In this document: in pieces, positions 56,183 through 64,000 of the stretch
Layout: each line of letters opens with the position of its first letter
Position numbering within the stretch: the stretch's first letter is position 1
Assembly: GCF_963675165.1 (NCBI RefSeq)
Contig: NC_087377.1
Coordinates: forward strand, 8,635,122-8,699,121
DNA from: Halichondria panicea
Lineage: Eukaryota > Porifera > Demospongiae > Suberitida > Halichondriidae
DNA length: 64,000 nucleotides
Direction: 5' to 3'
Notes under the pieces: generated by a model
Told to the model about the DNA's origin: nothing
The model's input: the letters and a program-made list of their open reading frames with translations, nothing else
Databases searched by the model: none
Made by a program: the position numbers and the translations under genes

Positions 56183-59100
56183 CTAAACATGTAATAGTTT
56201 GCTACAAAAGACACAAGAGTCTCCAAGCAACAATTGGCAAATAGTTCCATACTTCAGCTTAGTAGAACTAGTACCAGTTGCTTTGGTTACCGAGTAGTCA
56301 GAAGGAAGGGAGACGGCCACTAACGACGTATGTACTTCCTTCTTGAACGCTTCGGTATCATCATTCATCTCATAGCATTTCTCGACACTCAGTTCGCTGT
56401 TGTACTTATCAGATCCAAGCACTTCTACTATACTGTTTTTAGACCAATCAATTAGTTTCGAGAAAATATTGGAATTTCTTGACTTGTCCGAGGCATATTG
56501 GGAAACCAACATTTTGAGACGTTTGTTTTCTTTCTTGAAACGCATGAAAGACAGGTCAATTTTGGATTTAGACTCGTCACTCCATGCAAGGAAATTTTTC
56601 GCAAGTTTTTCTAGAGATCGAGTGATAATCACGTTCGAGTCCATATAAAAACCACCCCAATTGTACAGTACTAGAGCACGGGTGATAAACTTATCCAAAT
56701 TGTCATCTAAGAAATCAATTTGGTGAGGTTCAAGCGAGAATATTCTGCTAAATAGCTTATCACGATTGTATTTTGTCACTGTTATCTGGTAGCCAGCTTC
56801 TCTGAAGACATCGAAACGGCCATTATCGAGTGTGTTACTATGAACAAGAACGTTGGCACACGGATGGTAACGGAATACAGATTCGATGGAACGATGATCC
56901 TGCCAAGTAAATTTGAAATCGGGAGATGGGAAGTGAAAGTGAAACTGCAAGCAATCCTTACAAGGAGTTGGAGGGGACAATGGAATTAAACCAAACTTGC
57001 GGGCAGCATCAAACAGAGAAGGTCTTTGACGAATCTCGTACCAAACCGTTGCTCGAAGACGCATCATTGTCGCCACATCGGGATTAGGTGGTGGGTCGTC
57101 CCAGGGAAACTTGGCAAACCATTTGGGTGCTTCATCTATCGTAGTGTTGAACATATCCAAGGTGTGAAACATTGTTGTCAGGCCAACAGTACGAGAGGAG
57201 CTGCCTTTTTTAGAACCACCACCCCCAGGCATTTTCTCCGAGTTGATAAAAATCACCGGAGTCCCCATACCAACGCAGGGTAGAGCACTGTGGATTCGTT
57301 GTGTGATAACCAGTTTAGCTCTTGAATAACGTTCAATTAAATTGAAGGCTTCAATAAATAGATCTTGTCTGATTATACGGCCCACCAATGTATGCTTCAC
57401 ACGGATTCCCCTGTCTCTGATTTTTTTCGGAAGCATTTGAAAATACTCCTCCTTCACATCAACAATAAAAATCTCATTAGTTTTCTCAGATTTCACTTGA
57501 AGCATTAAAGTCATACAACCTGAGAAGTACGCAGGTACATGCAGATCCGTTAACATTTTAAGAGTTACAGTGTCTCGGCAACCGATCGGTGCCCTTTCCA
57601 TCGTATAAGCAACATTTTCCCTCCACTGTGGTGCCATTGGTGGGGAGATATGAATTGAGACCATTAGAGGGTGGACATTGGATGGGGGTGGCCAGCTAGC
57701 ACTACTATCTCCCCACCAAGCGTTGAGGAAAACCGTAACGGCTTGATCTTTTTTTGTTGTTGCAATTATATTATCTCGATCGAGAAAAGTATCCATAAAC
57801 GGAAGGAATTGCAGACCGGGAAAGTCTTGAATTTCATCACCAACATTCGCGCCACCTTCTTTTTTCACTCTCGCATCAAAAGAAAGAGTCCCGTAATGCT
57901 GATTCCATGGTTCGTCCGGTTCCAGTGATAGGAAACGGTACATGAAAATAGTGGTGGCTATAACCAGATCTTCAGCTTTGAAGTACTTACCTACAGTTTG
58001 AGCATCGAATGAAATCGAAGTCACTGAATCATACTTTTTAGAGGGTTTATAGTATTCGTTGTTGAGCACGGTTGCGAGTTGGTTGATGTACGCGTATTGC
58101 TTTGGAAAGCATGCCAGTTTGAAATGTTCTACAGTAGTCTTCGTATTGTTCAGTCCTATCCACGGTTTCGTACAACTGGGAATAGGGACGTTTTGTTTGT
58201 CTTGTAGTTGAACGTTTGGTTCAATGTACACTCCTCCGTACTTCCATAGAATGCCAAGTCCCACAACTACTTGCAGGTGTTCTTCAAACGATGCTTTGGC
58301 TAAAACTTTGTAAAACAAGTGTTTCGAAAACCATTCTTCGAAAGGAGTTTCTTGAACAAGTTCACCAATTAAAAGAAACTCGGCGGAAATCTTTTTGTTT
58401 GAGAGATCTGCAATGGATTTCATACAGTGTGAAGTACCACAATACACAAGAACAGGATTCCGTTTTGTCAGACTGTTCAAATTTGATAAAATTTTGTGCG
58501 AGAACGGCCGATCATATACCCAAGCAGAGCGTATTAAATTAGCGACAGCAGGGGGACTCTCAGCAAGAGGAGAAATATTGTTCTCAGAAACAACGCTTGC
58601 AAGATTTGTTGTTGTGATAGTCGAGCCAGTTGAAACAGGTCCTTGTATAAAGAAAATTGACCCCAAACCGACAGCAGCCAGCACCAAGAGTAACTGTGGT
58701 GGAGAAAACTTATCACCTCTTAAGTTTCGGTAGATATAGATGTAGAGACCGATGAGTACAGCACCTAATCCGATAATCATTTTCCAGGAGATAGGAAGTT
58801 GAAAGTACGCTAGATTGGCAGCGATGACAATACCACGTTTCAGGAGATTCAAGATGGCGTGTGTTAGTGGAGTGAAACGTTGTAGAACGTAGATTGAGGC
58901 TAAGTTGTAGGTGCAGTGAAAAGAACTTGAAATCACACCTTGGTGTAAGTTTTTCAAGAGAGCAACATATTGGAAGAAAGCCATTTTTGAGATAATAAAT
59001 GGGGTTAAAATAAACACACTGTTTAGCGAAAGAACGGCATACTTCTGAAAAGCACTGTCCCAAACCTTGCCCAATCTCTTCAGATAAATGTTTCTGATCG

Positions 59101-59632
59101 GGAAAGCGACGTTCGAACAAAGAGCAGCTAAAAGTCCAACCACGAGAAAAGTCGAGTCAAAAGCCACAAACAAACTAGCTCCAACCACCATGATGATGAT
59201 CGCCAAAAGTGTTGTGGAATTGAGCACTGTGTAGTCTCGATAGAGTACCAGAGACAGGCCGAACATGAACAGAGGCTCGCATGCTTTTACGACTTGCGTC
59301 ATGCTAGAGCTGACCATTGCATAGGCTGCATTCGTCGCCAAGTTCCCGGCAACATTGCCAATCGAAGCTATGAGTATCGTTTTTTTAGAAGCATCTGCAG
59401 GCCATATAGAATTTCTAGAGATAAGCTTTATCCACATAACGGAGACAATAGCACCAATCAGATGTTGTAAAAATGTCAATTCGAGCCATCGAAAATCTTT
59501 ACTTGCATCAGACCAAGAGTTCTTGTCGGGTTTGCTTTGCCCTCTCATAAAGTTCTTCGAAGAGATGGCCGTGATACTGTTGGCAGCCCACCACATTCCA
59601 ACCGATATAGCAATAAGAAGATTCGCCTTCAT
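56183..59632 (-). CDS. Transporter-glycosyltransferase-pyruvyltransferase fusion, 1149 aa, single exon
   Basis: One uninterrupted frame. Met at 59,632 (MKANLLIAISVGMWWAANSI) is preferred because an acceptor-like TATATACAG lies just before it; the open frame runs 33 codons further. Residues about 1-305 are a TPT/SLC35-type transporter with about nine to ten spans (TNAAYAMVSSSMTQVVKACE, GLYIYIYRNLRGDKF). A further span lies at 313-330. About 365-600 is a GT32/DXD-type glycosyltransferase region (GLGILWKYGGVYIEPNVQL, 458-476). About 630-880 is a polysaccharide pyruvyl transferase (AWWGDSSASWPPPSN, MERAPIGCRDTVT, AYFSGCMTLML, VITQRIHSALPCVGMGTPVI). About 900-1110 is a second GT32-like region (LVLYNWGGFYMDSNVIITRS, 988-1005). 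The likely role is import of a sugar donor into the Golgi and modification of a glycan, with the catalytic parts in the lumen (inference). Both DXD motifs lack the second Asp (EPN, DSN). An intronless gene is odd among these intron-rich neighbours; horizontal transfer or retro-origin is possible. Confidence 0.8.
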   Translation of the reverse strand: MKANLLIAISVGMWWAANSITAISSKNFMRGQSKPDKNSWSDASKDFRWLELTFLQHLIGAIVSVMWIKLISRNSIWPADASKKTILIASIGNVAGNLATNAAYAMVSSSMTQVVKACEPLFMFGLSLVLYRDYTVLNSTTLLAIIIMVVGASLFVAFDSTFLVVGLLAALCSNVAFPIRNIYLKRLGKVWDSAFQKYAVLSLNSVFILTPFIISKMAFFQYVALLKNLHQGVISSSFHCTYNLASIYVLQRFTPLTHAILNLLKRGIVIAANLAYFQLPISWKMIIGLGAVLIGLYIYIYRNLRGDKFSPPQLLLVLAAVGLGSIFFIQGPVSTGSTITTTNLASVVSENNISPLAESPPAVANLIRSAWVYDRPFSHKILSNLNSLTKRNPVLVYCGTSHCMKSIADLSNKKISAEFLLIGELVQETPFEEWFSKHLFYKVLAKASFEEHLQVVVGLGILWKYGGVYIEPNVQLQDKQNVPIPSCTKPWIGLNNTKTTVEHFKLACFPKQYAYINQLATVLNNEYYKPSKKYDSVTSISFDAQTVGKYFKAEDLVIATTIFMYRFLSLEPDEPWNQHYGTLSFDARVKKEGGANVGDEIQDFPGLQFLPFMDTFLDRDNIIATTKKDQAVTVFLNAWWGDSSASWPPPSNVHPLMVSIHISPPMAPQWRENVAYTMERAPIGCRDTVTLKMLTDLHVPAYFSGCMTLMLQVKSEKTNEIFIVDVKEEYFQMLPKKIRDRGIRVKHTLVGRIIRQDLFIEAFNLIERYSRAKLVITQRIHSALPCVGMGTPVIFINSEKMPGGGGSKKGSSSRTVGLTTMFHTLDMFNTTIDEAPKWFAKFPWDDPPPNPDVATMMRLRATVWYEIRQRPSLFDAARKFGLIPLSPPTPCKDCLQFHFHFPSPDFKFTWQDHRSIESVFRYHPCANVLVHSNTLDNGRFDVFREAGYQITVTKYNRDKLFSRIFSLEPHQIDFLDDNLDKFITRALVLYNWGGFYMDSNVIITRSLEKLAKNFLAWSDESKSKIDLSFMRFKKENKRLKMLVSQYASDKSRNSNIFSKLIDWSKNSIVEVLGSDKYNSELSVEKCYEMNDDTEAFKKEVHTSLVAVSLPSDYSVTKATGTSSTKLKYGTICQLLLGDSCVFCSKLLHV

Positions 59633-59931
59633 ATCCGAGACCTGTATATAATGTACGTATAATATGTGTATGTGTAAATTAATTGATCTTGGTCCAATAT
59701 CCTGTATACTTAATGTACAGTTAGAGGCCAAAATAAAGTTTCTGTTCCATTAAGCATGCAATGACGACATGGTACCCTATTATAAACGTGTATATACAAA
59801 TTTTAGCGAATTTGTAATTAACTATAATAATATAAAAAAGTCTGAATCTCATTAAAAAAAAAAATTTTTTCTTCTTTTTTTCTAATGTACTTTTGTATAA
59901 TGCAATGTACTTTTTTGAGAGTCTAAGCAAG

Positions 59932-60303
59932 CTATACCTTACTGTTACTATTATAGACGGGTAGTAATTTTAGCGTTTTCAGATTTTTCTCTGTTTTTAG
60001 GGTACTCATTTTGGCGGATTTGTAGCAAATTCATTACCACAATTATATCTCAAAAGATATACAGTATGAGTTTTAAGGTTGAATGGAAAGTTTGGAGTCA
60101 GACAGATGAAGAAAAGGGCTAGCTTACTTAGCATACTCTCAAAAGTACGTTACATTATACAAAAGTAAAAAAAAACAATTTTTTTAATTTTTTTAATGAG
60201 ATACATAATTTTTTAATTGCGTTTTATTAGTACTTAATTTAGTTAATTACAAATTCGCTAAACTTAATTAGTACCCGTTTTTATAATAGTAATAAAGGTA
60301 TAT
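59932..60303. mobile_element. AT-rich TIR element upstream of the fusion gene
   Basis: ATACCTTACTGTTACTATTA with GACGGGTA at 59,935 is inverted near 60,300 (TACCCGTTTTTATAATAGTA...AAGGTAT). A further inverted similarity (TTTAGCGAATTTGTAATTA; TTGTATAATG...GTACTTTT) extends to 59,790, so two copies may be nested. Non-coding. Confidence 0.5.
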
Positions 60304-60718
60304 TATGTTTGGTTCAAATTAATACACACGAAAGGTTGATGCCGAACCACTCAAGCAACAATTAATGCTGATACCTACAACCCAACACCAGTTCACATTA
60401 TATATTCACGTAGGAATGTATAGGGCGCCGTTTGTGCCAAAAGTGCTCAGTATTTTTTCCTGTAATATGGTTTACAATAACCTTAAAACTGCTGTATATA
60501 CTGCATGTTTAGAACTATAATCATATAATAATTAGTAGCGTGCTATAGTATAGCTATAATTATGAGTGCATGCATATACCGTATAGTGCAAAATATTCGA
60601 GGCACTTATATTTCGTGGAATGGCCTCTAAAAACATTTCGTTGCACAATGTTCGCGGAATTGCTGCTTACTGGAAGCCACGTACGCCTTTAAATCTTTGC
60701 ACGTTATAGCAGATAATT

Positions 60719-63045
60719 TTTTTAAAAATTATAATGTGGAAGGACAGTTAGAAAAAATAAACGTGTACGTATTTAGAGTTCTAAAGATTTGTGAGACTTT
60801 GGGTATATATACATGTATAGTCTATTCGCACTCGAACCGTGTCTCCGCTTGGATCAGGTCCATTGGAGACTGGCGAATGTCTCTTCTGCGGGTGGAACGA
60901 GAACCACGAACACAACGTATGGCTGATCTTGCCAATGAAAAGGCCAGACTGCATCTCATCCAGCCTACCACCTGACTGTAGCTTTCGTTTCTTTACGTGG
61001 CTAGGTCTCCAACCAGTCTCTTCACTACAACTGAGGCGGCCTCCTTGCCCATGCCTCCACATGCCGAGAAAACTAGAGGTGTGAACGAGCCATGCTCAAT
61101 TTCATTTATCCTTTCTCTTTTTTTCTCTCTCTCCATTTTCTGAAAAAGCGACTTGAGGGTTTGGACCTATAGCTTCTCGCGTGGGGGTAGAATACCCTTG
61201 TGTCAAAAAATGTGTTTCTGCCTTGGGTCCAAAAGCCTCTCACTCTGATGTCTGCTCTGGCTGTTTGATAGCGGAGGGACTCGCCTGTCAAAGGTTGTAA
61301 CTTGGGCTCAGTCTCAACGTCGTTATGTATTTCCTTCATGCAGGATGCTAGGAAGTTTGTTGTGTCGTCATGGCGCATGTGTATGAAGCCAGATAATTTG
61401 CAGATCTGGGAATGGTCTACCGTATAACTTTCACCACATGGGCAAGTTGTTGGTAGATTTTCCAGTGGCCAACAATAGCGAAGGTTGATGTGGTCATGAA
61501 AATCTGCTTTGGCATCAAAGAAAAATCCGTGCTCTGCAACAGGTATTGTATTAAGTGTGCTTGAGCCACCTTTCTCACGTGCTAGGGCCATAGCGCGTTG
61601 TTGGGGTTCTGGTAGGCGTCTCTGTAGATCATGCATCTGCCTTTATTTTGTACAATACGTCGTGACGTTGTCGCACGGCCATCTTTTGATTGAGGTCCTG
61701 GTCAATGCTCGTCATGACATCTGTCCCGTTGTCAGTAATCAGCTGGGTGAGTTTTGCTGTGCATTCAATTGAGTCAGCGTGTTTGCTCCTTGAATCCTTA
61801 ACAGGATCGTTGAACGACATACCTCCCAGCCGTGTAGGCAGTGTCATCAGCTCCAGCTCTGTGTCATTTAGTTCATGTTTCACTATTTTTGGTATTAGTT
61901 TGTGATCAATAGCGTCCTTCAGTGGTTGCATGTGGTCCCCCGCGGTAGGCATGGTTCTTTGAATAAATGTCCATCGATGCTGTAGTCCAAACACGAAACC
62001 AGTGTATGCAGCATGGGGTTGGGTGGAGGCAATGTCAGCAAGCCGAGACCCTGTTCCACCCAAGCGGTAACTTTTCCCTCTAAGTATGTGGCAACAAATG
62101 CTGGGGACCCAATCGCTGCACCCAGGTGACGCTGTCCTGACTTATTTGCTAAATCTTCTCCATCCTCAGACATCTGGATGCCTGTGCCTTCGAATTCTTT
62201 AACTGCTGCTGCTCGGCATTCACGTTTTTGATGGTTTTGGGCAGTACCCATACGCGGGTCCTTGTTGCAGTAGGATGTCCCAGTAGTTGCGTAAAATCTT
62301 CAGGTTCCCCCCAGCTGCGGCGTCATCGGCATACCATATTTGAACTGCACTGGGAGAATCATCCGTGGATAGCACACTCCTGCATTTGTCTATTAAAGAT
62401 ACAGTGCTTAGTGCATACATCGCCATGGACAGGGGACATCCCCTGGGTGGTACCTTCTTCTGAGGACAGTTCCATTCCTCCTGAGACAAATAGTCTGGAC
62501 GGCGACCGGTAGAAATTTAAGAGGACTGTTGCCAGAGGTGGGCATGTGTATCGGATGTTATGGAGGGCCACTGCACGATTCAGACAATTAAATGCATTAT
62601 CTGCGTCAACCAACAAAACGGCGTCTGTGCCTGCTGAAGCGAATACCTTTCTCAATGCATGTATATAGCAGCTTCACAACCAGACGGGTGGCCTGCACAT
62701 ACTTGCATAGATCCTGCAGCTTTGGTAATAATCTCTCTTGAGCACAGACACCAGGGACTTGCCAATAATACGTCTCAGGTCGTACTCCGGCCAGGGTTCT
62801 TCGAAAGGGGGATCAAACGATTGTTTAGAAGTGGGCTAAGCCCGACTGGGTCCACTTCCTGTGATGCTATGTGCCTTGCCACCGTCCGCCACCGCATCAC
62901 ATACAAATCTTTTGATGCTGACTTAAAAGATACCATCATACGTCTCCATATATAAGCATCTCCCATGGAGGGACCCGCGGCACCGTGGGTTGCTAGTGCA
63001 GTCTTCCTTACAACCTCAACAGTTAGACTTTCGAATAAGAATGGG
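60719..63045 (-). mobile_element. Retroelement insertion, 2.3 kb, 7-bp TSD
   Basis: It splits a MITE of the 45,630 family: left part to 60,718 (GTTATAGCAGATAATT), right part from 63,046 (GATAATTCTAATTAAAG). An unsplit relative at about 47,170 shows the uninterrupted junction AGCAGATAATTCTAATTAAA. GATAATT is present at both edges (60,712-60,718 and 63,046-63,052). On the minus strand the 3' edge is A-rich (ATTTTTAAAAAAA), as expected for target-primed insertion. It contains the broken reverse transcriptase below. Confidence 0.7.
61106..62966 (-). pseudogene. Reverse transcriptase, truncated and frame-shifted
   Basis: Pieces in several frames follow the RT order on the minus strand: SSKDLYVMRWRTVARHIASQ (62,930), RLIPLSKNPG, a gap, [20 protein letters not shown] (motif A; about 62,600), TTQG then [15 protein letters not shown] (motif B; shift near 62,440), the active-site IWYADDAAAGG (about 62,325), a thumb-like LGAAIGSPAFVATYLEGKVT, AAYTGFVFGLQHRWTFIQRT, LPTRLGGMSFNDP, a Cys motif PTTCPCGES, and a tail RVRGFWTQGRNTFFDTRVF. 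No endonuclease or integrase is visible. The type is common in marine invertebrates, but I cannot assign its clade. It is inactive because of at least four frame breaks. Confidence 0.8.
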
Positions 63046-63277
63046 GATAATTCTAATTAAAGAACAATTTTCGTGGACTTAATTTTCGTGTAGGATTGCT
63101 AACCCACGAAATCCGTGAAAATTAAGCCCCTCGAAAATTTCGCGCTATACGATATACTATAATTATGCTATTATTATAGGAGCACATAATTATTTGTGTT
63201 CCTGACTTCATGTGCATACTACAATTATATCATGCATGTATGTTAGTTGTGACACATGCACGAGTGCCACATGGGTT

Positions 63278-63335
63278 ATATTGGCTCAGTAGTGACTTAG
63301 GCTGGAGGGCCCGCAGGCACTACTGAGCCAATATA
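63278..63335. repeat. Hairpin with TTGGCTCAGTAGTG arms
   Basis: TATTGGCTCAGTAGTG (63,279) and CACTACTGAGCCAATA (63,318) are inverted around GACTTAGGCTGGAGGGCCCG. It is probably a small MITE. The rest of 63,150-64,000 shows no supported gene. Confidence 0.6.
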
Positions 63336-64000
63336 TTCAATGTGCACAGGAGTGAGCTGTGTAACAACTGATTTGTTGCATTCCTTGTGCATTCCTTTCA
63401 GTGTACACATCACTCCTTTTATAGGACAACTAGTTTCAACTACTTGTGGTGGCTGTGGAATGCACCCAGACGCACCACTGAATCTGTTGACAGTGTTATA
63501 CTATAAAAGGGACCGTTTCAGGTTACTGGGTGGACCGTGGGCTTTAGGTAACTTCAGCCACACTATGCCAGTATCTAGATAGTGGCACAGTTCAAGGCTT
63601 GACCTGTGCCATATGGCCGATATTGGCACAGTGTTTCCTTTGATCTGCCCACTCAAAATGCAACAAATATACATATCATAATTATAATAATATGTATATG
63701 CATGTAGCTATATACTAACACACTACCAAGGGCGTATGAAGAGAAGAGGGCATGCAACTCGCAATGTAACTGTAGTCGTCAAAATACTGATGAGTCAGCA
63801 GGATATACTCCAACCGCCCACACGTAAATAGGCATGATAGTGGTGTGTTTTCAGGTAGGTTGAGGGAATGCTTCAGAGTGTAAAGTACTCATGCATAAGT
63901 TGTAATTAAATTATTGTGCACTGTGCTGTATGTACATCCAACAGTAATTTAACTAGTGTTCAAGCTGGCGCTGTGCTAATGCCTCTCGCCATGTTTTTGC

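Noticed and set aside
58713-59120. Minus-strand 135-codon frame within the transporter region
   Set aside because: Alternative frame of the fusion gene; no independent support.
60719-63045. LTR retrotransposon
   Set aside because: No terminal direct repeats of LTR size, protease or integrase; the 7-bp duplication and A-rich edge fit a non-LTR-type insertion.
63340-63582. 80-codon plus-strand frame
   Set aside because: No recognisable motif, splice site or conservation clue; treated as chance.
1-64000. tRNA or rRNA genes
   Set aside because: I saw no cloverleaf with conserved A and B boxes and no rRNA-like stretch on either strand; a covariance search was not possible.

Overview
The window is animal-type nuclear DNA. 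It has intron-rich genes with GT-AG splice sites, adaptor proteins of the tyrosine-kinase network, AT-rich spacers full of short inverted-repeat elements, and several layers of DNA transposons. The AT-rich texture (runs such as TATAATTATAATTAT and TACATGTACATG), the compact introns and the gene content suggest an early-branching metazoan, most likely a demosponge. That placement is inference. Gene models below come from reading frames, splice sites and phase continuity by eye; no search was run.

Layout. (1) 1-3.7 kb, minus strand: the 5' part of a DAPP1/Bam32-like SH2 adaptor whose PH domain would lie beyond the left edge. (2) 4.05-5.63 kb: a terminal-inverted-repeat (TIR) element. (3) 5,997-20,010: a 14-kb DNA transposon with 6-bp target-site duplications (TSDs), IS3EU-like. 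It encodes an integrase-type DDE transposase and, convergent to it, a HECT E3 ligase with a zinc knuckle and a UIM-like helix. Nested inside it is a 6.3-kb Mutator-like element (6,500-12,841) encoding a MULE transposase and, just upstream, a protein in which a USP deubiquitinase domain is fused to a ULP1 protease domain. (4) 20,075-26,106: a third transposon with 10-bp TSDs, an unassigned large transposase and a decayed ULP1-PHD gene. (5) 26.1-28.1 kb: a decayed copy of the spliceosomal helicase gene DDX23/PRP28. (6) 32.5-40.35 kb, plus strand: a complete 17-exon GAREM-like gene (CABIT plus SAM, 726 aa). (7) 41-50.5 kb: two DUF1294 membrane-protein genes and a third orphan exon created by a ~1.1-kb direct duplication. 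(8) 51-53.6 kb: a decayed multi-exon gene of unknown family. (9) 54.5-55.2 kb: a small hAT-like element. (10) 56.2-59.6 kb, minus strand: an intronless gene joining a sugar-phosphate/nucleotide-sugar transporter to a glycosyltransferase, a polysaccharide pyruvyl transferase and a second glycosyltransferase. (11) 60.7-63.05 kb: a broken reverse-transcriptase element inserted into a MITE.

How the parts relate. The two host adaptors (DAPP1-like and GAREM-like) both belong to growth-factor/immune-type tyrosine-kinase signalling. Three neighbouring DNA transposons each carry enzymes of the ubiquitin or SUMO systems (USP+ULP1, HECT, ULP1+PHD), which suggests that control of host ubiquitin/SUMO marks is a recurrent accessory function of these elements. 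The transporter-glycosyltransferase-pyruvyltransferase fusion looks like a Golgi polysaccharide-modifying module in one polypeptide. The USP-ULP1 protein and this fusion are the two most unusual coding finds.
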